A DNA stretch of 64,000 bases from Vogesella sp. XCS3 (GTDB taxonomy: Bacteria > Pseudomonadota > Gammaproteobacteria > Burkholderiales > Chromobacteriaceae), in contig NZ_CP085530.1 in assembly GCF_020616155.1 (NCBI RefSeq), positions 3,660,845-3,724,844 on the forward strand. The letters run 5' to 3'. A program made the translations under genes and the position numbers. A model generated the notes under the pieces. The model was not told the origin of the DNA. It did not search any database and was given only the letters and a program-made list of their open reading frames with translations. Position 1 is the first letter of the stretch; the number at the start of each line of letters is the position of its first letter. Below are positions 8,450-16,558 of this stretch, one piece after another.

Positions 8450-8485
8450 GCCAGGCCCGGAATGCGTGAGCAAACCGGGCCTGGC
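8450..8485. terminator. Convergent terminator between glpR and glpD
   Basis: An 11-bp perfect stem (8450-8460 with 8475-8485, GCCAGGCCCGG arms) with a 14-nt loop is followed on the plus strand by TGTTTG. It lies between two convergent stops and can serve both. Confidence 0.7.
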
Positions 8486-8508
8486 TGTTTGACGGTATTG
8501 GCGCCGAT

Positions 8509-10035
8509 CTAGCCTGCGGCGGGCTGTAGTGCCTCTGCTTTTGTTGACGCCTTGCGATAGCGCGCCAGCCAGCCTTCCACCGCCGCGTCGGCACCAGCCG
8601 GCAGGTGCAGGCGCAGCTTGCTGCGCCGCCACAGAATGTCGTCGGCGCAGGTGGCCCATTCCTCTTCTACCAGGTAACGCAGCTCCGCTTCGTACAGGCC
8701 GGGCTGGATGGCTTCACCCAGGTCCGCCAGCGACACGGCCTTACCCAGCAGGGTATGCACGCGGCTGCCGTAGGCGCGGGCCAGGCGCTGCGCCAGCGCG
8801 GCCGGCAGCCACGGCTTGTCGGCTTGCAGGCGCGCCACGAAGGCGTCGAAATCGCCACCGGGCAGGTCGCCGCCCGGCAGTGCCTGGCCGGCGGTCCACG
8901 TTGGCCGCGTATTGCCCAGCAGCGGCGCCAGCTGGTCCACCACCTGCTCGGCCAGTTTGCGGTAGGTGGTGATCTTGCCGCCGAACACCGACAGCAGCGG
9001 CGCGCCGTCGGTATCCAGCTCCAGCGCGTAGTCGCGCGTTACGCCGCTGGCGTTGGCCGCGTCGTCGTCCAGCAGCGGGCGCACGCCGGAGTAGGTGGCT
9101 ACCACGTCGGCCGGGGTGATCTGCTGTGTGAAATAGCGGTTGCTCATGCGGCACAGGTAGGCCACTTCGTCGCCGTCGATGGCTACTTGCGCGGCGTCGC
9201 CGTGGTATTCCACGTCGGTGGTACCGATCAGGGTGAAGTCCTGCTCGTACGGAATGGCAAAAATGATGCGCTTGTCCGGGTTCTGGAAGATGTAGGCGTA
9301 CGGGTGCTCGAACAGGCGCTTGACGATGATGTGGCTGCCTTTTACCAAGCGGATGGCTTTGCTGGCTGGCGCCTGGATGACGCCGCCCAGCAGCTGCTGC
9401 ACCCAGGGGCCGGCGGCGTTCACCACGGCACGGGCGTGCACGGTGGCTTGCTTGCCGTCGGCGCCTTGCAGCGTGGCTTGCCAACCGTCGCCGTGGCGGC
9501 TGGCGGCCACACAAGCGGTGCGGGTGAGGATGGTGGCGCCGCGCTCGGCGGCGTCGATGGCGTTCAGCACCACCAGCCGCGCGTCGTTGACCCAGCCGTC
9601 GGAATACACAAAACCCTGGCGGTAGCTGGCTTGCAGCGGCTTGCCGGCCACGTGGCTGCCTAGCTGGATGCGCTCGCTACCCGGCAGCCGGCGGCGGCGC
9701 GCCAGGTGGTCGTACAGGAACAGGCCGCAGCGGATCAGCCACGCCGGGCGCTGGGCGGCATCGTGCGGCATCACGAAGCGCAGCGGCCACATGATGTGCG
9801 GCGCGGCGTCCAGCAGCACTTCGCGCTCTTGCAGCGCCTTGCGCACCAGGCCGAACTCGTAATACTCCAGATAGCGCAGGCCGCCGTGGATCAGCTTGGT
9901 GCTGGCCGACGAGGTGTGCGCCGCCAGGTCGTCCTTCTCGCACAGCAGCACGCGCAGCCCGCGCCCTGCCGCATCGCGGGCAATGCCCGCGCCGTTGATG
10001 CCGCCACCGATCACCAGCAAGTCGTACTGTTCCAC
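8509..10035 (-). CDS. glpD: Aerobic glycerol-3-phosphate dehydrogenase GlpD
   Basis: GlpD is the FAD enzyme that oxidises glycerol-3-phosphate to dihydroxyacetone phosphate at the inner membrane and feeds electrons to quinone. The protein has the dinucleotide fold LLVIGGGINGAGIARDAAGRG at the N-terminus, the signature TSSASTKLIHGGLRYL, GPWVQQLL and the substrate-region SGVRPLL, with the family C-terminal helical domain. I chose the GTG at 10035 (MEQYDLLVIGGG, 508 residues) because AAGGA lies 8 bases upstream and it matches family N-termini; an earlier ATG would add 30 unrelated residues. Confidence 0.94.
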   Translation of the reverse strand: MEQYDLLVIGGGINGAGIARDAAGRGLRVLLCEKDDLAAHTSSASTKLIHGGLRYLEYYEFGLVRKALQEREVLLDAAPHIMWPLRFVMPHDAAQRPAWLIRCGLFLYDHLARRRRLPGSERIQLGSHVAGKPLQASYRQGFVYSDGWVNDARLVVLNAIDAAERGATILTRTACVAASRHGDGWQATLQGADGKQATVHARAVVNAAGPWVQQLLGGVIQAPASKAIRLVKGSHIIVKRLFEHPYAYIFQNPDKRIIFAIPYEQDFTLIGTTDVEYHGDAAQVAIDGDEVAYLCRMSNRYFTQQITPADVVATYSGVRPLLDDDAANASGVTRDYALELDTDGAPLLSVFGGKITTYRKLAEQVVDQLAPLLGNTRPTWTAGQALPGGDLPGGDFDAFVARLQADKPWLPAALAQRLARAYGSRVHTLLGKAVSLADLGEAIQPGLYEAELRYLVEEEWATCADDILWRRSKLRLHLPAGADAAVEGWLARYRKASTKAEALQPAAG

Positions 10036-10093
10036 CGTTCTATCCTTTGCGTCACGTTGGCCGCATGCGGCCGCCTGATTGATTCCAGTGTAG

Positions 10094-10122
10094 AAGATAG
10101 TGAAATCACGATCACAAAGCAA
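10094..10122 (-). promoter_or_regulatory. Probable glpD promoter
   Basis: On the minus strand TTGCTT (10117-10122) and TATCTT (10094-10099) are separated by 17 bases, about 60 bases before the GTG start. The region immediately upstream is filled with GlpR-type repeats. Confidence 0.5.
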
Positions 10123-10128
10123 CACAAA

Positions 10129-10178
10129 ACGAACATTAAATGTTTGAAAAATGTTTGATGTGTGATTTGAACGAACAT
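10129..10178. promoter_or_regulatory. Cluster of GlpR-type operator repeats before glpD
   Basis: An inverted repeat ACGAACATTA/AATGTTTGAA (10129-10148) is followed by further half-sites ATGTTTGA (10151-10158) and AACGAACAT (10170-10178). The words match the E. coli GlpR half-site ATGTTCGTT/AACGAACAT. GlpR from 7664 is the obvious binder. Confidence 0.65.
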
Positions 10179-10294
10179 CCCATCTGGCAAGGCATGCAAG
10201 CGGCTGTGTTGCTCCTCACTAAGGAACCCGGCCTGCACCCCGTGTCGCGCTGCACGCTGGTGTGGCGGGGGCGTGGCCAGTCGCGGGCGTTAAA

Positions 10295-10324
10295 AAGCCG
10301 CTCCCCGTTGCGGGCGAGCGGCTT
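10295..10324 (-). terminator. Rho-independent terminator after glpF
   Basis: A 9-bp stem (10295-10303 with 10316-10324) with an inner CCCG/CGGG extension is followed on the minus strand by TTTTTAACG. It lies 24 bases beyond the glpF stop. Confidence 0.8.
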
Positions 10325-10347
10325 GCAGGCGGTGCCTGGGTAGGCGA

Positions 10348-11052
10348 TCAGGCGATGCCGTGTGCCACAGCGGCCAGCGTGGCGCCCAGCAGCGAACCCA
10401 CTACCGGTACCCAGCTGTACGACCAGTCGCTGTCGCGTTTGCCCTTGATCGGCAGCAGCGCGTGCATGATGCGCGGCGCCAGGTCGCGGGCCGGGCTCAT
10501 GGCGTAGCCGGTGGTGCCGCCCAGCGACACGCCGATGCCCAGTACCAGCAGCGCTACCGGCAGCGCGTCCATGGCGCCCAGCGAAATCTTGGGCGACACC
10601 ATGCTGAGGATGGCAAACACCAGTACGAAGGTGGCAAGCACTTCCGACAGCAGGTTGCCAGTGGTGCTGCGGATGGCCGGGCCGGTGCAGAACACCGCCA
10701 GCTTGGTATCGGCGCAGTCGGTGTGGTCGAAGTGGTCGCGGTACACCAGCCACATCAGCAGCGCGCCGGCCATGCCGCCCAGCATCTGCGCCAGGATGTA
10801 GCCCGGGGCGTCGGCCCAGGCAAACTTGCCGGCGACCGCCAGCGCCACGGTTACCGCAGGGTTCAGGTGCGCGCCGCTGATGGCAGCCACGCTGAACACG
10901 CCGACAAACACCGCCATCGCCCAGCCGAAGGCGATGACGATCAGGCCGCTGTTGTGGCCTTTGGTGTTTTTGAGGATGACGTTGGCGACCACGCCGTTGC
11001 CCAGCAGCACCAGCAGGGCAGTACCGATGAATTCACCGAATAAGGGGTTCAT
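10348..11052 (-). CDS. glpF: Glycerol uptake facilitator GlpF (aquaglyceroporin)
   Basis: GlpF is an inner-membrane channel for glycerol. The 234-residue protein has six hydrophobic segments and the two half-membrane loops of the MIP family. The first loop has the classical NPA (residues 64-66, GAHLNPAVT). The second reads YAMSPARD, so Asn is replaced by Ser186, while the selectivity-filter Arg189 is kept. Start MNPLFGEF at 11052 is the family N-terminus. It lies downstream of glpK in the same direction, so glycerol entering is trapped by phosphorylation. Confidence 0.94.
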   Translation of the reverse strand: MNPLFGEFIGTALLVLLGNGVVANVILKNTKGHNSGLIVIAFGWAMAVFVGVFSVAAISGAHLNPAVTVALAVAGKFAWADAPGYILAQMLGGMAGALLMWLVYRDHFDHTDCADTKLAVFCTGPAIRSTTGNLLSEVLATFVLVFAILSMVSPKISLGAMDALPVALLVLGIGVSLGGTTGYAMSPARDLAPRIMHALLPIKGKRDSDWSYSWVPVVGSLLGATLAAVAHGIA

Positions 11053-11130
11053 GATGTGTTCCTTGCAAAAAGGGGGACCACCCGTGCCACCTCGTGGGCT
11101 GGCACCGGGCAGGTCGGTATTAAGGGGGCG

Positions 11131-11155
11131 TGCGGCCAAGCTCAGGTTGGCCGCA
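11131..11155. repeat. Inverted pair of the TTGGCCGCA word in the glpK-glpF gap
   Basis: TGCGGCCAA (11131-11139) and TTGGCCGCA (11147-11155) can form a 9-bp hairpin with a 7-nt loop in the 120-base gap after glpK. It may act as an intercistronic attenuator and is one of the paired copies of the window-wide repeat. Confidence 0.6.
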
Positions 11156-11172
11156 AACAGGCTGGCGGGCGC

Positions 11173-12675
11173 TTACTGTTGGTCGCCAGCCCAGGCAATG
11201 GCGGCGCGGGTGGCGCGGTGCCAGCCGGCCACGTAGCGGGCCACGGCGTCGGGGCTTTGCTGCGGGGCAAAGCGCGTATCCAGCTGCCATTGGCCCTGGA
11301 TGTCGTCGGTGCTCTGCCAGTAGCCGACGGCCAGGCCGGCCAGGTAGGCGGCGCCCAGGGCGGTGGTTTCGGTGATTTTAGGGCGTGCCACGGCGGTGCC
11401 CAGAATGTCGCTCTGGAACTGCATCAGCACGTTGTTGACGCTGGCGCCGCCGTCCACGCGCAGCTCGGCGATGGTGATGCCGGAGTCGGCCTGCATGGCG
11501 CCCAGCACGTCCATGGTCTGGAACGCGATGCTGTCCAGCGCGGCGCGGGCAATGTGCGCGGCGTGGGTGCCTTGCGTCATGCCCACCAGGGTGCCGCGGG
11601 CTTCGGCGTTCCAGTGCGGTGCGCCCAGGCCGGCAAAGGCCGGTACCAGGTACACGCCGTCGCTGTCGGCCACTTGCGCCGCCAGCGGGCCCACGTCGCT
11701 GGACTGCTTGATGATGCCCAGGCCGTCACGCAGCCATTTCACCACCGAGCCGCCGATGAAGATGCTGCCTTCCAGCGCGTACTGCACCTTGTCGCCCACT
11801 TGCCAGGCGATGGTGGTCAGCAGCTTGTTGTGCGATGGCACCGGTTTGTCGCCGGTGTTCATCATCATGAAGCAGCCGGTGCCGTAGGTATTTTTCACCA
11901 TGCCAGGCGTGGTGCACTGCTGGCCGAACAGCGCGGCCTGCTGGTCGCCGGCCACACCGGCGATGGGGATGGTCACGCCCAGATGCGCGGCGTGGGTATG
12001 GCCGTATACCTCGCTGGAGCTTTTCACCTGCGGCAGCATGCTGGCCGGGATGCCCAGGATATCCAGCAGCTCGTCGTCCCACTGCAGGGTGTGGATGTTG
12101 TACAGCATGGTGCGCGAGGCGTTGGACACGTCGGTGACGTGCACCTCGCCGTGGGTCAGTTGCCAGATCAGCCAGCTATCGATGGTGCCGAAAGCCAGCT
12201 TGCCGGCCTGCGCGCGTTCGCGGGCGCCGGGCACGTTATCCAGAATCCAGCGCACCTTGGTGCCGGAGAAGTAGGCGTCTACCAGCAGGCCGGTCTTGTT
12301 GCGGATGGTGTCGGCCAGGCCGCGGGCGCGGATGTCGTCGCAGAAGCCCGCAGTGCGGCGGTCTTGCCATACGATGGCGTTGTACACCGGCTGGCCGGTT
12401 TCGCGATCCCACACCACGGTGGTTTCACGCTGGTTGGTAATGCCGATAGCGGCAATGCGGCTGCCCGGCACGCCGGCGCGGGCCAGTGCCTCGGCCGCCA
12501 CGCCCACCTGGCCGGCCCAGATTTCCATCGGGTCGTGCTCCACCCAGCCGGCTTGCGGGTAGATCTGGCGGAATTCCTTCTGCGCGCTGGCCACCATGTC
12601 ACCGCTACGGTTGAACAGGATGGCACGCGAGCTGGTTGTCCCCTGGTCGAGGGCGAGAATGAAAGTGTCTTGCAT
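11173..12675 (-). CDS. glpK: Glycerol kinase GlpK
   Basis: GlpK phosphorylates glycerol with ATP to glycerol-3-phosphate in the cytoplasm. The 500-residue protein matches the family length of about 500 and shows [15 protein letters not shown] at the N-terminus, the glycerol-binding GWVEHDP and ITNQRET segments, [11 protein letters not shown], the FGGY signature region [11 protein letters not shown], and [10 protein letters not shown] near the C-terminus. A good promoter (TTGACA-16-TAGAAT) and GlpR-type repeats lie upstream. glpF follows it after 120 bases. Confidence 0.97.
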   Translation of the reverse strand: MQDTFILALDQGTTSSRAILFNRSGDMVASAQKEFRQIYPQAGWVEHDPMEIWAGQVGVAAEALARAGVPGSRIAAIGITNQRETTVVWDRETGQPVYNAIVWQDRRTAGFCDDIRARGLADTIRNKTGLLVDAYFSGTKVRWILDNVPGARERAQAGKLAFGTIDSWLIWQLTHGEVHVTDVSNASRTMLYNIHTLQWDDELLDILGIPASMLPQVKSSSEVYGHTHAAHLGVTIPIAGVAGDQQAALFGQQCTTPGMVKNTYGTGCFMMMNTGDKPVPSHNKLLTTIAWQVGDKVQYALEGSIFIGGSVVKWLRDGLGIIKQSSDVGPLAAQVADSDGVYLVPAFAGLGAPHWNAEARGTLVGMTQGTHAAHIARAALDSIAFQTMDVLGAMQADSGITIAELRVDGGASVNNVLMQFQSDILGTAVARPKITETTALGAAYLAGLAVGYWQSTDDIQGQWQLDTRFAPQQSPDAVARYVAGWHRATRAAIAWAGDQQ

Positions 12676-12719
12676 AAAGCTCTCCTTGGGCGCGGGCGCC
12701 TTTGTTGTCTTGTGTTTTT

Positions 12720-12760
12720 TGTTTGATTTATGTTTGTAAAATGTTGTTTTTGTTTTCGGG
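12720..12760. promoter_or_regulatory. GlpR-type operator repeats in the glpK leader
   Basis: An A/T-rich stretch carries ATGTTTGTAAAATGTTG and neighbouring TTTGATTTATGTTTG words, similar to the repeats before glpD. It lies between the glpK promoter and its start codon, a position suited to repression. Confidence 0.55.
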
Positions 12761-12762
12761 TG

Positions 12763-12790
12763 ATTCTAGGCCGCTGGCATCGGCTGTCAA
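12763..12790 (-). promoter_or_regulatory. glpK promoter
   Basis: On the minus strand a perfect TTGACA (12785-12790) and TAGAAT (12763-12768) are 16 bases apart. The start codon is 88 bases downstream, leaving a leader that contains the GlpR-type repeats. Confidence 0.75.
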
Positions 12791-12981
12791 TATCCCCCGC
12801 GCAAAATTTGTCTGCGCCCGGTTTATCGGGGTGTGTGCTGTGGTGTAGTCGGTTGGCTACAAGTTGTTGCATGGCAAGGTAAAAAGCGGCTGCCCAAGCG
12901 TAGTTCGCTTGCCATTGCCGCCCGTGGCCGGGCTTGTAACAGATTGTGCATTGCAAACGCTTGGTGGCTAGTACCAATGCA

Positions 12982-13009
12982 AACAGGGTTGGCCGCGGCC
13001 AACCCTGTT
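12982..13009. terminator. Perfect 28-bp palindrome built from two head-to-head repeat words
   Basis: The arms are AACAGGGTTGGCC and its exact complement around a central GC, so two copies of TTGGCCGC meet head-to-head. On either strand the transcript can fold into a long GC-rich hairpin with TTGTTGTG downstream on the plus strand. It follows the leftward PfpI-family gene (stop at 13032) and probably terminates it. Confidence 0.75.
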
Positions 13010-13031
13010 GTTGTGTATTACCTGGCTTGCT

Positions 13032-13715
13032 TTAGTGGCTTAGGCGCGCCAGCAGTGCGTGTGCCACGGCTTCGGACGAGGCCGGGTTCTGGCCGGTGAT
13101 CAGCAGGCCGTCTTCCACCACGAACGGTGCCCAGTCGGCGCCCTTGCGGTACAGGCCGCCTTTGGCCTGCAGCGCGTCTTCCACCAGCAGCGGCACGATG
13201 GCGGTGAGCTGCACTGCGTCTTCTTCGCTATTGCTGAAACCGGTGACCTGTTTGCCGGCCACCAGCGGTGTGCCGTCGGCCGCTTGCGCGTTTACCAGCG
13301 CGGCGCTGGCGTGGCACACGGCGGCCAGCGGTTTGCCCGCGGCCACGGTGTCGGCGATCAGGCGCAGCGAATCGGCGTTGTCCACCAGGTCCCACAGCGG
13401 GCCGTGGCCGCCAGGGTAGAACACCGCGTCGTAGTCGGCGGCGTTGACGCTGGCCAGCGGCAGGGTGTCGGCCAGGCGGGCTTGCAGCGCGCTGTCAGCG
13501 TCAAAGCGCTGGGTAGCCGGGGTGGCAAACGCCGGGTCGGCGCTTTTCGGGTCGATCGGCGGCTGGCCGCCTTGCGGCGAAGCCAGGGTGATGGCGACGC
13601 CGGCGTCGGCCAGTGCGTAGTAGGGGGCTGCAAACTCTTCTACCCAGAAGCCGGTTTTATGGCCGGTATCGCCCAGCTGGTCGTGGCTGGTCAGTACAAA
13701 CAGAACGTGTTTCAT
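13032..13715 (-). CDS. DJ-1/PfpI-family class I glutamine amidotransferase-like protein
   Basis: This 227-residue cytoplasmic protein shows the DJ-1/PfpI nucleophile elbow AVCHASAALV, the early acidic GFWVEEFAAPYY segment and YPGGHGPLWDL. Such proteins act as glyoxalase III, deglycase-like or redox chaperone proteins (Hsp31-type) against reactive carbonyls. That fits its place at the end of a leftward cluster with a nitroreductase, an old yellow enzyme and a NemR-like repressor, although a 95-base gap holding a repeat palindrome separates it from the ene-reductase gene. Start MKHVLFVL at 13715 matches family N-termini. Confidence 0.88.
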   Translation of the reverse strand: MKHVLFVLTSHDQLGDTGHKTGFWVEEFAAPYYALADAGVAITLASPQGGQPPIDPKSADPAFATPATQRFDADSALQARLADTLPLASVNAADYDAVFYPGGHGPLWDLVDNADSLRLIADTVAAGKPLAAVCHASAALVNAQAADGTPLVAGKQVTGFSNSEEDAVQLTAIVPLLVEDALQAKGGLYRKGADWAPFVVEDGLLITGQNPASSEAVAHALLARLSH

Positions 13716-13734
13716 GGTGTGTGTCTCGTAATGA

Positions 13735-13758
13735 CCTGCGGCCAAGGTTGGCCGCAGG
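13735..13758. repeat. Near-perfect palindrome of paired TTGGCCGCA words
   Basis: CCTGCGGCCAA (13735-13745) and TTGGCCGCAGG (13748-13758) are separated by only two bases. It lies between the old yellow enzyme and PfpI-family genes, where it could end or attenuate the upstream transcript. Confidence 0.7.
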
Positions 13759-13810
13759 CAATGTCATCGCGGTGTACCCGCTGCTGGCAAGCCAGCGACG
13801 GGCAGGGGGC

Positions 13811-14911
13811 TTACTGGCCCAGGGCCGGGTAGTCGGTGTAGCCCTCGGCGCCACCGCCGTAGAAGGTTTCCGGGCGCGGCGGGTTCAGCGGCGCGCCGGC
13901 GGCCAGGCGTGCCGGCAGGTCGGGGTTGGCGATGAAGCTGCGGCCAAAGGCCACGGCGTCGATCAGGCCGGCGCCGATCAGCTTCTCGGCTTTTTCCAGC
14001 GTGTAGCCACCGGCTGCCACGATGGTGCCGGGGTAGACGGCACGCACGCGCTGGCGGAAGTCGTCGCTCCAGGCCGGGCCACCGGCCCAGTCCGGCTCCG
14101 ACAGGTGCAGGAAGGCGATGTTGCGCTTGGCGATTTCGCCGATCAGGTACAGCGCCATCTCTTGCTGGTCGGTTTCCGACAGGCCGTTGAATACGCCCAG
14201 CGGCGACAGGCGGATGCCCACATGGTCGGCATCCCATTCGGCGATCACCGCGTCCAGCACTTCCAGCACAATGCGGGCGCGGTTTTCCACGCTGCCACCG
14301 TACTGGTCGGTACGCTGGTTGGCCGCCGGCGACAGGAACTGGTCCAGCAGGTAGCCGTGGGCGCCGTGGATTTCCACCAGGTCGAAGCCGGCGCGGCGCG
14401 CGTTGTCAGTGGCGCGGCGGTAGTCTTCGATCAGGTCGGCGATTTCGGCGGTTTCCAGCGCACGCGGGGTGGATACCGGGGCGCGCACCAGCTGGCCGTT
14501 TTCGTCACGGATATTGGTGTTGCTGTTGGCCGCAATGGCGGACGGCGCCACCGGGGCTTCGCCGCCCGGCTGCAGGCTGTTATGCGAGATGCGGCCGGTG
14601 TGCCACAGCTGGATGGCGATCTTGCCGCCTTCAGCGTGCACGGCGTCGTTCACGCGCTGCCACATCTGGATCTGGTCTTCGCTGTAGATGCCCGGCGCGC
14701 CGGCGTAGCCCTTGGCGGTGGGGGAGATGTGGGTGCCTTCGTTAATGATCAGGCCGGCACCGGTGCGCTGGCGGTAGTACGCGATGGCCAGCTCGGTGGG
14801 CACGTCGCCCGGCTCGGTGTTGCGCAGGCGGGTCAGCGGTGCCATCAGCACACGGTTGTTCAGGGTAACGGCGCCCAGGCGCACGGGGGTCAGCAGTTTA
14901 TCGGCTTGCAT
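13811..14911 (-). CDS. nemA: Old yellow enzyme family ene-reductase (NemA-like)
   Basis: This 366-residue FMN TIM-barrel enzyme reduces activated C=C bonds and nitro compounds using NADPH. Family marks are [20 protein letters not shown] at the N-terminus, the substrate-binding pair in [16 protein letters not shown] (His/His type), [18 protein letters not shown] and the FMN-phosphate loop [11 protein letters not shown]. The N-ethylmaleimide reductase assignment is supported by the nearby NemR-like repressor and operators. It follows the nitroreductase gene by 21 bases and is probably co-transcribed with it. Confidence 0.92.
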   Translation of the reverse strand: MQADKLLTPVRLGAVTLNNRVLMAPLTRLRNTEPGDVPTELAIAYYRQRTGAGLIINEGTHISPTAKGYAGAPGIYSEDQIQMWQRVNDAVHAEGGKIAIQLWHTGRISHNSLQPGGEAPVAPSAIAANSNTNIRDENGQLVRAPVSTPRALETAEIADLIEDYRRATDNARRAGFDLVEIHGAHGYLLDQFLSPAANQRTDQYGGSVENRARIVLEVLDAVIAEWDADHVGIRLSPLGVFNGLSETDQQEMALYLIGEIAKRNIAFLHLSEPDWAGGPAWSDDFRQRVRAVYPGTIVAAGGYTLEKAEKLIGAGLIDAVAFGRSFIANPDLPARLAAGAPLNPPRPETFYGGGAEGYTDYPALGQ

Positions 14912-14932
14912 GAGGTGTCCTTTGCTTGCGGT

Positions 14933-15673
14933 TTAGCGGTCGAATCCAAAGCCCTGGGCGCGTGCTACCGGGGCTACTTGCGGGAAATACACTTGCTGGT
15001 AATAGCGGGCAATGCTCTGGCTCCACGGCTCGCCGTCGGCGCGGCCCAGGTTTTGCCAGTGCTGCTGCAGGGTCTGGTCGTAGGCGGCGATGTGGCCGGG
15101 CAGGGCGGCGGCGTCGTAGCGCTCGCTGTGGGCAAACGTGGCCAGCGGCAGGCGCGGCTTCACGGCGCTGTCGTCGGCGCTGTAACCCAGCACCACGCCT
15201 GCCAGCGGAAAGGTGAGCTCGGGCAGGCCCAGCAGCTCGATCATGGCGGCCGGGTCGCGGCGGATACCGCCAATCGGCACCACGCCCAGGCCGGCGGCGC
15301 GGGCGGCGGTCATCAGGTTGCCCATGGTGATGCCGGCGTCCACAGCGGCCACGGCAAAGCCTTCCACGCTGTCGTGAATCACCTGTTCGCTACCGGCGGC
15401 AGCCACGCCCAGGCGGGTCTTGTAGAAGTCGGCCACTACGGCAACGAATACCGGTGCCTGCGCAATCCACGGCTGGCCGCCGGCGATCTCGGCAATGCGC
15501 GCGCGGCGGGCGGCGTCCTGTACCACCACCAGCGATACCTGCTGGCCGTTGATGGAGGTAGGGCCGTGCCAGGCGGCACGCAGTACCGCGTCCAGCACCT
15601 CGGCCGGTACGGGTTTGTCCTGGTAGCTGCGGATACTGCGGTGTTGCTGCATCTGTTCAATCGCGTTGTTCAT
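14933..15673 (-). CDS. Nitroreductase-family flavoprotein (NfsA-like)
   Basis: This 246-residue FMN oxidoreductase has the nitroreductase N-terminal HRSIRSYQDKPVP, the SINGQQ loop, GNLMTAARAAGLGVVPIGGIR and an NfsA-type C-terminal extension (RYYQQVYFP). It probably reduces quinones or nitro compounds with NADPH. The ATG at 15673 is preferred because GGAG lies 6 bases before it; a GTG one codon earlier leaves too little space. A NemR-type operator at 15698-15712 lies 25 bases upstream, so the pair nitroreductase-nemA can be controlled apart from the repressor gene. Confidence 0.9.
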   Translation of the reverse strand: MNNAIEQMQQHRSIRSYQDKPVPAEVLDAVLRAAWHGPTSINGQQVSLVVVQDAARRARIAEIAGGQPWIAQAPVFVAVVADFYKTRLGVAAAGSEQVIHDSVEGFAVAAVDAGITMGNLMTAARAAGLGVVPIGGIRRDPAAMIELLGLPELTFPLAGVVLGYSADDSAVKPRLPLATFAHSERYDAAALPGHIAAYDQTLQQHWQNLGRADGEPWSQSIARYYQQVYFPQVAPVARAQGFGFDR

Positions 15674-15697
15674 CACAAGCTCCGAAGAATAAGTTAT

Positions 15698-15712
15698 TAG
15701 ACCAGTCGTCTA
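15698..15712. promoter_or_regulatory. NemR-type operator before the nitroreductase gene
   Basis: The inverted repeat TAGACCAGTCGTCTA has 5-bp arms TAGAC/GTCTA, close to the E. coli NemR box with TAGACC/GGTCTA arms. A sister site lies at 16392-16407. Confidence 0.7.
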
Positions 15713-15762
15713 GATTGTGCTTCAAAAAAACCGCCTGCGCGTGGGCAAACGGTGTGTGTCTA

Positions 15763-16371
15763 TCAGGCTGCCGGGCGGCAGGGCGCCAGCTGGCCTTCGG
15801 TATGGATCATCGCGGCCTGCAGCGGCAGCAGGCTATGCTGCGTTTTCTGCATCAGCGCGGCGCCCAGCCACAGGCTGTACAGCGCGTAGGCGGTTTCATC
15901 CGGCGGCAGCTGCGGCTTGATGCTGCCGTCGGCCTGGCCAGCGCGAATGCACGCGGCCAACCTGTGCACGATGGCGTCCATGCCTTCGTGCAGTGCCAGC
16001 CGCATCGGCTCGGACAGGTCGGACACCTCGGCCGCCAGCTTCACCGCCAGGCAGCTGTGCGCCTCGCAGCGGGCGTGGTGGTCCAGCCATTGCCGGAAGT
16101 AGGCCAGCAGCCGGGCCCGGCCATCGCCGATGCTGTCATCGGCCAGCAGCAGGCCGACACGCTCGCGGTACACCGCAAAATAGCGGGTCAGCATGGCCAC
16201 GCCGAAGTCTTCTTTCGACTTGAAGTAATGATAAAACGACCCCTTGGGTACCCCGGCTTCGTTCAAGAGCTCGGTCAGGCCCATCGCGGTAAAGCTGCGG
16301 CCATGGATCAGCGCCTCGCCAGTAGCCAGGATGTGTTCGCGGGTGTCGGTGTGCAGTCGTTCTCGTGCCAT
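15763..16371 (-). CDS. nemR: TetR-family electrophile/bleach-sensing repressor NemR
   Basis: The 202-residue protein has a TetR helix-turn-helix (TELLNEAGVPKGSFYHYFKSKE split over residues 33-54). It is strikingly close to E. coli NemR: it keeps the redox-active Cys106 equivalent (C107 in HSCLAVKL) and the Lys175 equivalent (K176 in GAALMQK) at the same 69-residue spacing. NemR represses ene-reductase and glyoxalase genes until reactive chlorine, quinones or aldehydes modify it. It lies upstream of the nitroreductase and nemA genes, and operators flank it on both sides. Start MARERL was chosen over an ATG three codons earlier. Confidence 0.88.
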   Translation of the reverse strand: MARERLHTDTREHILATGEALIHGRSFTAMGLTELLNEAGVPKGSFYHYFKSKEDFGVAMLTRYFAVYRERVGLLLADDSIGDGRARLLAYFRQWLDHHARCEAHSCLAVKLAAEVSDLSEPMRLALHEGMDAIVHRLAACIRAGQADGSIKPQLPPDETAYALYSLWLGAALMQKTQHSLLPLQAAMIHTEGQLAPCRPAA

Positions 16372-16391
16372 GGGGTGCATGATAGTGCAAA

Positions 16392-16407
16392 TAGACTGGT
16401 CAGTCTA
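16392..16407. promoter_or_regulatory. NemR-type operator before nemR
   Basis: The inverted repeat TAGACTGGTCAGTCTA has perfect 7-bp arms around GT, 21 bases before the nemR start. It shares the TAGAC half-site with the operator at 15698 and suggests autoregulation. Confidence 0.75.
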
Positions 16408-16558
16408 GTGGTGTTCGGGTGGGGGCGCGGGCTGATCTTGTCACTGGCGTGGCAACTGAATCGCGCCTACCTATCCCGGATAGTTGGTGAACCTAAGGCT
16501 AGGCGGTACAAGGAGGCGCCGCTAGCAAGCCGAAAAGTGCAGGGTTGACGCCGTAAAG

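Larger units (their letters stand above)
12676..13031. other. 356-base intergenic region before glpK
   Basis: The right half of the glpK control region holds the promoter and operator repeats described separately. From about 12800 to 12980 I see no gene, RNA or repeat. The segment closes with a perfect 28-bp palindrome at 12982-13009 just after the end of the PfpI-family gene. Confidence 0.7.

Noticed and set aside
10094..10122. CRP site overlapping the glpD promoter (TGTGATCGTGATTTCAC)
   Set aside because: The half-sites TGTGA and TCAC are eight bases apart instead of six, so the match to the CRP consensus is poor.
11056..12726. Long plus-strand open frame (556 codons) opposite glpK
   Set aside because: It is antisense to a clear glycerol kinase, has a composition expected from GC-rich third positions, and shows no family motif or ribosome site.
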